14,299 nucleotides of DNA from Deltaproteobacteria bacterium. GTDB lineage: Bacteria; Desulfobacterota; Syntrophia; Syntrophales; Smithellaceae. The stretch spans positions 1 to 14,299 of the forward strand of contig DSAV01000065.1 in NCBI GenBank assembly GCA_011046295.1, read 5' to 3'. The position numbers and the translations under genes were made by a program. Every line of letters starts with the position of its first letter. Within the stretch, counting starts at the first letter, position 1. This document shows positions 1 to 6,793 of the stretch, piece by piece. A model generated the notes under the pieces. That model was not told the origin of the DNA, searched no databases, and was given only the letters and a program-made list of their open reading frames with translations.

Positions 1-87
1 CAAAAAGCCTTTCAATCAGTTGTTGAATTAGCTCCCAAATCCGACCTCGGCAAAAAAGCGTCCCTCTATTTACAGGCACTCAAATAA
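1..87 (+). CDS. C-terminal end of a probable TPR-repeat protein (5' partial)
   Basis: An open frame runs from the first base of the window to a TAA at 85-87, giving 28 residues that begin QKAFQSVVELAPKSDLGKKA. The pattern of a helix, then an E-L-x-P-x-S turn, then an alanine/leucine helix, matches the last helix pair of tetratricopeptide repeats such as those ending YbgF/CpoB-like or other TPR lipoproteins. The bulk of the gene lies to the left of the window, so neither full length nor function can be judged. The next gene also encodes a TPR protein, so the two may be related neighbours. A T-rich run lies at 111-118, but I find no stem in front of it that would make a convincing terminator. 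Confidence 0.6.
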   Translation, partial: QKAFQSVVELAPKSDLGKKASLYLQALK

Positions 88-198
88 CCTTCCTGCTTGT
101 AATTTATAGTCTTTTTTTATTCTTGACTCACAATATTTTCTATGTCACGTCTTTTCCAATAAATATCTTAATATTTGACTAGCAATAAGAAAACAAGC

Positions 199-900
199 AT
201 GGAAGAGAAAACAAAGCCTGAAGAAGACCGCCTATTTTTTCTGTCTGAGGCGGAAATACTTCTTCAGCAAAACAAACTGCCTGAAGCTCTTAACCTCGCC
301 CGGGAACGCCTGCGCCGCTTTCCTTTTGATGTCGATGCGCGCGTTATCGCGGCAAAGGTTTTCATCGGCATGGATAACGCCACAGAGGCGCAAAACATTC
401 TGCGGGAAGTGGAAGACATTATTTCAGGCCTTTCAACATTATACATGCGCATGGGTGATATTTACCTGGAAAGCGGCCTCCACCGGGACGCAAAAATTTG
501 TTATGAAAAATTTATCTGGCTGAATCCGAATTCCGACAAAGCAAAAGAAATCATAGAAAATATCGTTTTTCTGGAGCAGCAAGAACCTCTGCTTGCAGAA
601 ACGGAGGAGGACGACGACTATTACGGCAGCCATAAACCTGAATTCGGCACAATCACCATGGCTGACCTTTATATCCGGCAGGGACATTTTTCCATGGCCG
701 CCGAAATTTTACAAAATATCCTTCAGGACGATCCGGATAATGATTTGGCCAAAGCAAAGCTCGAGGCCGTGTCAACGGCGATGTCTTTGCAGTCAAGGGC
801 AAAAAACAGGCCTGTGGAGAACCGCGATAATGTAGCCGCAGCGCTAACGCGTTGGCTGGAAAATATAAACAGGTTAAAAAACGATGAGACAGAAAAATGA
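199..900 (+). CDS. TPR-repeat protein, cytosolic scaffold, function unknown
   Basis: Encodes about 233 residues with no signal peptide or membrane segment. Helical TPR-like pairs are visible in the N-terminal two thirds (FFLSEAEILLQQNKLPEALN, then a repeat around LYMRMGDIYLESGLHRDAKI). A very acidic linker (EEDDDYY, encoded near 604-624) follows, then a well-formed repeat containing MADLYIRQGHFSMAAEIL and DPDN, and a short helical tail. The tail region with ADLYxxQG is typical of a small family of TPR proteins in deltaproteobacteria, from memory of the family. I chose the ATG at 199; an in-frame TTG at 175 would add eight residues, and neither start has a clear ribosome-binding site. The gene overlaps the following peptidase gene by 17 bases, so the two are very likely translationally coupled. 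TPRs bind proteins, so a scaffold role is likely, but the partner is unknown. Confidence 0.75.
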   Translation: MEEKTKPEEDRLFFLSEAEILLQQNKLPEALNLARERLRRFPFDVDARVIAAKVFIGMDNATEAQNILREVEDIISGLSTLYMRMGDIYLESGLHRDAKICYEKFIWLNPNSDKAKEIIENIVFLEQQEPLLAETEEDDDYYGSHKPEFGTITMADLYIRQGHFSMAAEILQNILQDDPDNDLAKAKLEAVSTAMSLQSRAKNRPVENRDNVAAALTRWLENINRLKNDETEK

Positions 901-1969
901 AATCTTAACCGGCAGGGTTTCGTTGATACGCAAATTACTTCCCGATTACAGAATCGACGGCCTGTTTTTTTTTAATAAAAACAACATACGTTATCTCTCA
1001 GGTTTCACCGGTTCCGACGGAGTTCTGCTTTTGACTTTGGACAACATCATTTTGCTCGTTGACGGGCGCTACACAACGCAGGCTTTACTTGAAACAAAGA
1101 ACATACACATAATAGAATATACCGATAAAGTTGCCGGATTAATTAAGGCGGCAGGCGACTACCGCTTAAAGAAAGCCGGTTTCGAAGCGGATTCGATAAC
1201 AGTTGACATGTACAACAAAATAAACGCCGGGCTTGGAAAAATCCAATTTGTACCGTTGGCCGATGAGCTTAAATTGATTCGCGCGCGTAAAGACGAAACA
1301 GAGATATCATTAATAAAAAAAGCTGCGGAAATTTCCTCGTCCGCTGTTTCGTCCATTGTCGCCGAAATCCGCGAGGGAGTCATGGAAAAGGAATTGGCCA
1401 TGCAATTGGAATATCTGGCGCGCAGGCTCGGCGCCGACGAAATATCTTTCCCGCCAATAGTCGCTTCCGGGGAAAATTCCGCCCTCCCCCACGCTTGTCC
1501 TTCAGAAAGAAAAATCAAAGATGGAGATTTTATCATTATTGATTTCGGCGTCAGGTACGGAGGATACTGCTCGGATGAAACATGTACTTTTGCTTTTGGC
1601 GAGTTGACAGACGGGCAAAAGCATGCTTATCAGATAGTCAAAGAAGCTCATGACAAAGCCATAGCGACCATCAAATCCACTGTTGCGGCAGCTGCCGTTG
1701 ACTTAAGCGCGCGCAGCGTGTTTGGCGAAAAGCACAGTCCTTTTTTTTCTCACTCTACGGGGCATGGTGTGGGGCTGGAAGTCCACGAGGCGCCCCGTCT
1801 CGCATCAAATTCGCCGGACACTTTATCAGAGAACATGGTGGTTACTGTAGAGCCGGGGCTTTATTTTCCCGGGCAGTGGGGCGTAAGAATCGAAGACATG
1901 GTGCTTGTGAAAGAAAATAGTTGCGAAAAACTTACAAAAATGGATAAAGAGCTCATCTTTATAAAATAA
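884..1969 (+). CDS. pepP: M24-family Xaa-Pro aminopeptidase / proline dipeptidase
   Basis: A 361-residue cytosolic metallopeptidase that removes an N-terminal residue preceding proline (aminopeptidase P) or splits Xaa-Pro dipeptides (prolidase). The N-terminal creatinase-like domain spans about residues 10-130 (NIRYLSGFTGSDG, LLVDGRYTTQA). The pita-bread catalytic domain follows. All five dinuclear metal ligands are present: D220 (in IIIDFG), D231 (in SDET), H294 (in STGHGVGLEVHE), E323 (in TVEPGLY) and E337 (in GVRIED). The conserved H203 (LPHACPS) is also there. Length matches the short bacterial forms of 350-365 residues. The start ATG at 884 lies inside the end of the upstream TPR gene, implying coupled translation, and gcvH follows after 19 bases. 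Distinguishing pepP from pepQ by sequence alone is uncertain; the gene symbol is the conventional label. Confidence 0.93.
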   Translation: MRQKNEILTGRVSLIRKLLPDYRIDGLFFFNKNNIRYLSGFTGSDGVLLLTLDNIILLVDGRYTTQALLETKNIHIIEYTDKVAGLIKAAGDYRLKKAGFEADSITVDMYNKINAGLGKIQFVPLADELKLIRARKDETEISLIKKAAEISSSAVSSIVAEIREGVMEKELAMQLEYLARRLGADEISFPPIVASGENSALPHACPSERKIKDGDFIIIDFGVRYGGYCSDETCTFAFGELTDGQKHAYQIVKEAHDKAIATIKSTVAAAAVDLSARSVFGEKHSPFFSHSTGHGVGLEVHEAPRLASNSPDTLSENMVVTVEPGLYFPGQWGVRIEDMVLVKENSCEKLTKMDKELIFIK

Positions 1970-1988
1970 ACAAAGAGGTTGTTTTGTT

Positions 1989-2387
1989 ATGAAGTTATTT
2001 CCGGAAGATCTGCTGTATAGCCGCGAGCACATATGGGTGAGGATCGACGGATATATGGCCACAATAGGAATTACTGATTTCGCCCAGGAAAGCCTGGGCG
2101 AAATATTATCCGTTGAATTTACCGATACGGACTCGTACATCGAGCGCGATGAACCTTTCGGCTCAATTGAGTCCACCAAAGCGGTGGTTGATTTGATTTC
2201 GCCAGTAAGCGGCTCTGTTATAAGTATCAACGAAGACATAAACGATGATATAGGCATAATCAACAGCGACCCTCATGATACAGGATGGCTGATTGCCGTG
2301 GAAATGGACGATCTGGATCAGCTGGAAGATCTTCTTGTCGCTTCTGCTTATAACGACTACATAGCGCAGGAAGAGATAGACGAATGA
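1989..2387 (+). CDS. gcvH: Glycine cleavage system H protein (lipoyl carrier)
   Basis: A 132-residue H protein, the swinging-arm carrier that moves the aminomethyl group between the P, T and L proteins of the glycine cleavage/synthase system. The N-terminal YSREHIWVRI and the G-I-T-D-F-A-Q-E-S-L-G stretch are family hallmarks. The lipoyl attachment site is in ESTKAVVDLISPVSG, with K64 as the lipoylated lysine. The C-terminal DPHDTGWLIAVE helix entry is also normal. Length is typical (about 125-135). A purine-rich AAAGAGG at 1972-1978 is the ribosome-binding site for the ATG at 1989. The gene lies 19 bases behind the peptidase gene. No gcvP, gcvT or lpd is in the window; instead an octanoyltransferase gene follows, which would supply the cofactor precursor. 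A lipoyl carrier for another pathway is a less likely alternative. Confidence 0.95.
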   Translation: MKLFPEDLLYSREHIWVRIDGYMATIGITDFAQESLGEILSVEFTDTDSYIERDEPFGSIESTKAVVDLISPVSGSVISINEDINDDIGIINSDPHDTGWLIAVEMDDLDQLEDLLVASAYNDYIAQEEIDE

Positions 2388-2525
2388 ACACGTTTTTTTG
2401 ACAGCCAATTTACCTGAAACGCGCAGATAATTGATTGGGGCACCCTTGAAAATGACATCCTAAAGAAATGAATTCGGCAAATGTCACCACTGATATGATT
2501 TGTTACATCCCGGAAGGTTTTTTCC

Positions 2526-3335
2526 ATGCAATGGAGGTTAATAGCTTATGAAGTTAATGATTTTTTTGAAAACATGGCCATCGATGAGGCTATTTTTCTG
2601 GAAGCTTCCAGCGGGAAAGTTCCCCCTACATTGAGGTTTTATGGTTCGTCGCCTGCTGCTGTTTCCATTGGGTACTTTCAGGACATAAAAAAAGAAGTTA
2701 ATATTGGCGAATGCAACAAAAGGAATATCGGCATCGTCAGAAGAATAACAGGGGGCAAGGCGGTTTTTCACTGTGACGAAATCACCTACAGCGTTGCTGT
2801 ATCAAAGCCGGATAAAATGTTTCCCGCGGACATCGCGGGAACATATCATATAATCAGCAAATGTATCGTCCGTGGTCTCGCCGGCCTGGGAATAGAGGCG
2901 TACTTGGCGGAGGATAAAAGAATGCAGCCTGCGGGACATTATAAATCGTGCTGTTTTTCGATGCCTTCAAAAAATGAGCTTCTGGTCGATGAAAGAAAAA
3001 TATGCGGCAGCGCGCAAATTAGAAAAAAGGATGGTTTTCTGCAGCACGGTTCATTACTTTTGAATTTCAGCGCGCAAGATACCGCTTCCTTGTTATTGCC
3101 CAGACGCTCTTTGGAGCAGATTGAGGATCTGAATAAAGCGGTCACGGCCATAAACGACGAACTTACCGCGCCGCTTGAAACGCGCGAAATTTGCCGCGCG
3201 CTGGAAAATGGTTTTGCCAATGAATTGGGAATTGAATTGGCCGCCGGTGATTTGAGCGCGGCGGAAAAGAGCCTGAAGAAGTCTTTAGCCGAAAAATACA
3301 AAAGTTCTTCATGGAATCTGGAAGGAAAAAAATAA
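2526..3335 (+). CDS. lipM: LipM-type octanoyltransferase (lipoate ligase family)
   Basis: A 269-residue member of the biotin/lipoate A/B protein ligase family. The sequence follows Bacillus subtilis LipM closely from memory: PPTLRFYG, VSIGYFQDIKKEVN, VRRITGGKAVFH (72-82), EITYSV, a CF pair followed by P-S at 143-148, then RKICGSAQIR (157-166) and LQHGSLLL (172-179). C143 aligns with the acyl-enzyme cysteine of LipM, and K158 is the conserved lysine. LipM moves octanoate from acyl-ACP onto the lysine of the H protein, so gcvH directly upstream is its expected substrate; LipA, elsewhere, would add sulfur. GGAAGG at 2512-2517 lies 8 bases before the ATG. A 138-base gap separates it from gcvH, and hisC follows 29 bases later. 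A lipoate-scavenging LplA is the alternative, but the retained cysteine and the lack of the LplA C-terminal domain favour LipM. Confidence 0.82.
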   Translation: MQWRLIAYEVNDFFENMAIDEAIFLEASSGKVPPTLRFYGSSPAAVSIGYFQDIKKEVNIGECNKRNIGIVRRITGGKAVFHCDEITYSVAVSKPDKMFPADIAGTYHIISKCIVRGLAGLGIEAYLAEDKRMQPAGHYKSCCFSMPSKNELLVDERKICGSAQIRKKDGFLQHGSLLLNFSAQDTASLLLPRRSLEQIEDLNKAVTAINDELTAPLETREICRALENGFANELGIELAAGDLSAAEKSLKKSLAEKYKSSSWNLEGKK

Positions 3336-3364
3336 ATTACTCTGTTTAAAAGGTTTTAATTAAA

Positions 3365-4435
3365 ATGATTATTAAAGATATCATCAGCAAAGAAATTATG
3401 GAGCAATCCGGTTACAGTCCTTCCGAGCCCGCGGCGGCGATAAGGATGGATGCCAATGAAAATCCATTTACCCTGCCCTCTTCCTTGAAGAAAAAACTTT
3501 TTCAAAGAATGAGCGAAATAGAACTCAACCGGTATCCGGAAGCGGGAGCGCCGAAGCTGCGCGCAAAATTCGCCGGATATTACGGGGTGGATAAGGATAT
3601 GGTTATGCTCGGTAACGGTTCGGACGAACTCATTCAGGTACTGTGCATGGCCATGAAGGGCAAAGTAAACGGGATTCTGGTTCCCGCGCCCACTTTCGTT
3701 ATGTACAGAATTATCGGCGTAAACGCCGGCAATAAAATAGTGGAGGTTCCTCTGGATAAAGACTTTGATCTCGATATTGACGCGATGTGCGCCCCCATAA
3801 GTCCAGTTTTTCCCTCTTTGATATTTTTAAGCTGCCCCAACAGTCCGACGGGAAATTTGTTCAGTATCGAAAAAATAGAAGCTCTGGCAAAAAACACGCC
3901 CGGCCTGGTTGTTATTGACGAGGCTTACGCCGATTTTTCCGGGCAAACACTTATCGGGCTGATAAAAAAGTACGATAATATAGTTTTTCTCAAAACGCTC
4001 TCCAAGCTTGGCCTCGCGTCGATGCGCTTGGGCTTTCTCATCGGGAACCCCGAAATTGTCGCGCAGTTGGATAAGGTCAGATTACCCTACAATATCAACT
4101 GCTTATCGCAGATAACAGCCGATTTTTTTCTTGATAACCGGCAGGAATTTCTTTCTCAACTCGGCCGAATTATTGACAATCGGGAAAAATTATTTTTCCG
4201 GATGAAAGAAATAGACAAAATCATGCCCTATCCATCGTCGGCAAACTTTATATTTTTTAGTTGCGCTTTTGATTCCGATAGAATATATGAAAAGCTCGTA
4301 GAGGCGGGAATAATTATCAAAAATTTGAATTCAGGCCTCACGAGAAATTGTATGAGGGTGACGGTAGGAACACCCGAAGAAAACGAAGCTTTTCTAAACG
4401 CCCTAAAAAGCGCCGTTTCCGAGCAAGGAGAGTGA
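3365..4435 (+). CDS. hisC: Histidinol-phosphate aminotransferase
   Basis: A 356-residue class I/II PLP-dependent aminotransferase that converts imidazole-acetol phosphate and glutamate to histidinol phosphate in histidine synthesis. HisC signatures are visible: MDANENPF (28-35), LNRYPEAGAPKLR (54-66), GNGSDELI (83-90), CPNSPTGN (157-164) with the PLP-contacting N159, VIDEAYADF with D185, the Schiff-base lysine K214 in KTLSKLGLASMRLGF, and R331 in RVTVGT. Length matches the family. The ATG at 3365 lies 29 bases after lipM. No other his gene is present, so hisC is dispersed from any his operon; co-transcription with lipM seems likely. A strong hairpin with a T-tract begins 24 bases after the stop. 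A related aromatic or tyrosine aminotransferase activity cannot be excluded by sequence alone. Confidence 0.92.
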   Translation: MIIKDIISKEIMEQSGYSPSEPAAAIRMDANENPFTLPSSLKKKLFQRMSEIELNRYPEAGAPKLRAKFAGYYGVDKDMVMLGNGSDELIQVLCMAMKGKVNGILVPAPTFVMYRIIGVNAGNKIVEVPLDKDFDLDIDAMCAPISPVFPSLIFLSCPNSPTGNLFSIEKIEALAKNTPGLVVIDEAYADFSGQTLIGLIKKYDNIVFLKTLSKLGLASMRLGFLIGNPEIVAQLDKVRLPYNINCLSQITADFFLDNRQEFLSQLGRIIDNREKLFFRMKEIDKIMPYPSSANFIFFSCAFDSDRIYEKLVEAGIIIKNLNSGLTRNCMRVTVGTPEENEAFLNALKSAVSEQGE

Positions 4436-4459
4436 TTTAAAGTAAGTTGAAAATATTCA

Positions 4460-4516
4460 GGGTAGTTTACGGCGGCCTGGTGCGCGGGCCTTGCCGTACT
4501 GCCCTTTTTTTGTTTT
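4460..4516 (+). terminator. Strong Rho-independent terminator after hisC / leader hairpin of rpsU
   Basis: A long G+C-rich hairpin spans 4460-4504. The left arm GGGTAGT, ACGGC, GGCC pairs with GGCC, GCCGT, ACTGCCC, with only a two-base bulge on each side and one G-T pair; the loop lies at about 4478-4486. It is followed directly by seven T at 4505-4511, then GTTTTT. This is a textbook intrinsic terminator and would end the pepP-gcvH-lipM-hisC transcript. It is odd that the rpsU ribosome-binding site starts only about 20 bases beyond the T-tract, so the hairpin may lie within the rpsU leader. Confidence 0.85.
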
Positions 4517-4519
4517 TAA
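4491..4519 (+). promoter_or_regulatory. Possible rpsU promoter overlapping the terminator's right arm
   Basis: TTGCCG at 4491-4496 could serve as a -35 box. After a 17-base spacer, TTTTAA at 4514-4519, preceded by TGT (an extended -10 element), could be the -10 box. Transcription would then start near 4526, just before the AAGGAGGA ribosome-binding site. Each box matches the sigma-70 consensus only partly, and the spacer is a T-run, so this is a weak call. It is listed because no other room exists for a promoter between the hairpin and rpsU. Confidence 0.3.
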
Positions 4520-4532
4520 ACGATATCAAAGC

Positions 4533-4540
4533 AAGGAGGA
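4533..4540 (+). promoter_or_regulatory. Near-perfect Shine-Dalgarno site of rpsU
   Basis: AAGGAGGA lies 6 bases before a TTG codon at 4547. This strong match decides the unusual TTG start of rpsU, since no in-frame ATG is available near the beginning of the S21 sequence. Confidence 0.85.
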
Positions 4541-4546
4541 TTTAAA

Positions 4547-4738
4547 TTGGAAGTAAAGGTAATCGACAATGATGTGGAAAAAGCTTTAAAAATTTTGAAA
4601 AACAAGCTTTCGAAGAGCGGACTTTTCAAGGAACTGAAGGTTCGCCGCGCTTACGAAAAGCCTTCGGTAAAGAAAAAGCGAAAAACCATTGAAGCGCGCC
4701 GAAGACTAGCCAAGGTTCAAAGACGCAGAGGAAATTAA
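4547..4738 (+). CDS. rpsU: 30S ribosomal protein S21 (bS21)
   Basis: A 63-residue, very basic protein of the small ribosomal subunit. In known systems bS21 sits near the 3' end of 16S rRNA and helps mRNA binding during initiation. The N-terminal EVKVIDNDVEKALKILKNKLSKSG and the following KVRRAYEKPSVKKKRK are diagnostic of the family, and the arginine/lysine-rich tail (EARRRLAKVQRRRG) is typical. It starts with TTG rather than ATG, compensated by a near-perfect AAGGAGGA site 6 bases upstream. The gene sits right behind a strong terminator hairpin and 27 bases ahead of a LOG-family gene. Unlike the classic rpsU-dnaG-rpoD arrangement, no primase or sigma-factor gene follows here. Confidence 0.95.
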   Translation: MEVKVIDNDVEKALKILKNKLSKSGLFKELKVRRAYEKPSVKKKRKTIEARRRLAKVQRRRGN

Positions 4739-4765
4739 AAACGCTTACGGTTAAGGTGTTGGGTG

Positions 4766-5419
4766 ATGGAAGAAAAGCAATTTGTAATTGATTCGCTCTC
4801 GATTGAGGAATCATGGAGAATGTTCCGTATTATGGCGGAATTCGTGGACGGCATAGAAACCCTTTCGGCAGTGCGCAATGCGGTCACAATTTTCGGTTCC
4901 GCGCGGCTTAAGCCTGAAAGCATTTATTACAAGAAGGCAGAGGAGCTTGCGCGTCTTTTAGCGCAAAACGGTTTCGGTGTAATCACCGGCGGCGGGCCGG
5001 GGATTATGGAAGCGGCAAACAAGGGAGCCGCGGAAGCGGGCGGAAAATCGGTAGGCATGAACATACGCCTTCCTTTTGAACAGACACCAAACCCTTACGC
5101 CAACATTCAGATTGATTATAAATATTTTTTCATCCGCAAGGTTATGTTCATCAAATACGCTATCGCTTACGTGATTATGCCCGGCGGCTACGGCACGATG
5201 GATGAACTTTTCGAAGCTCTCACTCTGATTCAAACAAAGAGAATCCGAAGCTTTCCTTTGATTCTGATGGGCAGCGACTACTGGCAGGGCCTGCTTACCT
5301 GGCTGAAAGAAAAAATGCTGGCGGAAGGCATGATTCTTCCTGCCGATCTTGAATTGATTCAGGTCATTGATGAGCCGCAGGAAGTCGTTAAGCTCATTAA
5401 AAAATACATTATCATTTAG
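4766..5419 (+). CDS. LOG-family protein (predicted cytokinin-type nucleoside monophosphate phosphoribohydrolase)
   Basis: A 217-residue Rossmann-like protein of the LOG / TIGR00730 family. Members cleave nucleoside 5'-monophosphates at the N-glycosidic bond, releasing the base and ribose 5-phosphate; many were once mis-called lysine decarboxylases. The family signature PGGYGTMDE is present at 139-147. Also seen are the nucleotide-binding GGGPGIMEAANKGA (75-88), the N-terminal TIFGSAR (41-47), and R124/K125 in the FIRKVMF helix. I chose ATG 4766; a GTG directly before it at 4763 is in frame and would add one residue. A weak TAAGG site lies 9 bases upstream. It follows rpsU by 27 bases and precedes holA by 21, so these three genes probably share a transcript. 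The bacterial substrate is likely AMP or a related nucleotide, by family inference. Confidence 0.9.
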   Translation: MEEKQFVIDSLSIEESWRMFRIMAEFVDGIETLSAVRNAVTIFGSARLKPESIYYKKAEELARLLAQNGFGVITGGGPGIMEAANKGAAEAGGKSVGMNIRLPFEQTPNPYANIQIDYKYFFIRKVMFIKYAIAYVIMPGGYGTMDELFEALTLIQTKRIRSFPLILMGSDYWQGLLTWLKEKMLAEGMILPADLELIQVIDEPQEVVKLIKKYIII

Positions 5420-5440
5420 CATTTAAAATAAATTAAAGTC

Positions 5441-6793
5441 ATGGAAAAAATATTTGCCGATATAAAAAAAGGCATTGTTGCGCCTTGTTACCTGTTGTAC
5501 GGAGATGAAGAATATCTAATCAACGAAAATTTAGACAGGATTATCGAAGCGCTGGTGCCTCAGCCAGATCGTGATTTCTCCCTCTTTCATCTGGAAGGCG
5601 AAGAAACAGATATCGAAACGCTGATTAACGCGCTTCAGGAGCCTTCACTTCTGGGCGGCAGAAAAGTAATTGTCGCAAAAAACACTTCTGTGTTTGCTTC
5701 GCGTCAGAACGCGACCGATATAATCCCAAAAATCATCGCGAATATCGAGGATAATCCGGCATCAGCGGCAAAGCACTTTTTTTTGTTCTTAAAGTTAACC
5801 GGATTTACCCCGGACGATTTACAAAACGACGGCTGGAAAAAAATCAGCGATGAGCAATGGCAACAAGCCGTAGGGGGAGAGAAAACCGGTCAAGAGCGTG
5901 AGAAATGGCTGCCCCATATAATCGATATCTGCGCCGAACTTGGCCCAACAGCGGCAAAAACCGCAGATAAAACCCAGGAGCTGGAGGAAATCGCCCAAAA
6001 ATATTTCAGCGCCGACAATTGCGTGATTTTCACGGCCCAGGCAGTGGATAAAAGAAAAAGGTTTTTTAAGGTTGTAGAAGCGATGGGCCGGGTAATTTAT
6101 TTTGGAAGGACCAAAAAAGAAGCGCGGCAAAAAGATGCTTTGATAAAAGAAGCGCGGCAAGTGCTTGATAAATCCGGAAAGAAAATGACTCCGGAGGCAT
6201 GGACGGCGCTGGGCAAAAAAACCGGCTGGGAGATGAGGCAATCCGTTCGGGAGCTGGAAAAGCTCATTATTTTCACGGGTAACTCCCAGACCATCAGGGA
6301 TAGCGACGTTGAGGAAGCAGTTGGAAAAACTAAAGAGGAATCCGTATTTGAATTAACCTCTTCCTTGAGCGAGAAAAACACGTCCGGCGCGCTGGCCGCG
6401 CTGAAGGCGCTTTTTGACCAGGGCACTCATCACCTGATTATTTTATCCATGCTGGTCAGGGAAGTCCGTTTATTGCTTCAGGCCAGAATTCTGCTGGATG
6501 AAAACACGCTTCCCCCTTTTAAAAGCGGACGGGAGTTCGGCTGGTTCAAAAATAATATTTACCCCGCGCTGAGTCAGGCAAAGGAAGGGGGCAGCAGCAG
6601 CGGTTTAATTTTTACCCAGCATCCTTTTGTCGTTTATAACGCGTGGAAAAACTGCGGGCGTTTCTCTTATGAATCTCTTGTCGGGTTTCTTGATGACCTG
6701 CTGGAAATTGACCGCTCTTTCAAATCTTCCGCCGCCGACCCAAAGCTCATACTGGAGAGTTTTTTAATCAGAGCGTGTATCAAAGCCTGCTGA
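5441..6793 (+). CDS. holA: DNA polymerase III subunit delta, enlarged
   Basis: A 450-residue HolA protein, the wrench subunit of the clamp loader that opens the beta clamp. The N-terminal PCYLLYGDEEYLINENLDRI (15-34) is the degenerate P-loop region of delta. DKRKRFFKVVEAMG (203-216) is the usual segment after the second strand. KKTGWEMRQSVRELEKLIIF (259-278), the VEEAVGKTKEESVFEL segment (290-305) and the C-terminal collar domain with HPFVVYNAW and FLDDLLEIDRSFKS complete the family layout. Typical delta subunits are about 330-345 residues. The excess is mainly an insertion between about residues 84 and 190 that I do not recognise. The frame is intact across it with normal codon use, so it is not an obvious frameshift artefact. 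The gene starts 21 bases after the LOG gene with a poor ribosome-binding site, and its end overlaps the convergent NYN gene by 14 bases. Confidence 0.9.
   Translation: MEKIFADIKKGIVAPCYLLYGDEEYLINENLDRIIEALVPQPDRDFSLFHLEGEETDIETLINALQEPSLLGGRKVIVAKNTSVFASRQNATDIIPKIIANIEDNPASAAKHFFLFLKLTGFTPDDLQNDGWKKISDEQWQQAVGGEKTGQEREKWLPHIIDICAELGPTAAKTADKTQELEEIAQKYFSADNCVIFTAQAVDKRKRFFKVVEAMGRVIYFGRTKKEARQKDALIKEARQVLDKSGKKMTPEAWTALGKKTGWEMRQSVRELEKLIIFTGNSQTIRDSDVEEAVGKTKEESVFELTSSLSEKNTSGALAALKALFDQGTHHLIILSMLVREVRLLLQARILLDENTLPPFKSGREFGWFKNNIYPALSQAKEGGSSSGLIFTQHPFVVYNAWKNCGRFSYESLVGFLDDLLEIDRSFKSSAADPKLILESFLIRACIKAC

Noticed and set aside
88..198. Possible promoter before the TPR gene (TTGACT at 123-128)
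   Set aside because: No -10-like sequence falls 16-18 bases downstream, so the match is probably chance in an A/T-rich gap.
2388..2525. Possible promoter or riboswitch between gcvH and lipM (TTGACA at 2398-2403)
   Set aside because: The nearest -10-like GATAAT lies 22 bases away, too far, and I found no stable stem or glycine-riboswitch-like core in this 138-base gap.
5819..6426. Leftward open frames of 109-140 codons inside holA, overlapping part of the unusual insertion
   Set aside because: The + frame is continuous through the insert with delta-subunit motifs on both sides; the antisense frames have no start signal or recognisable family.
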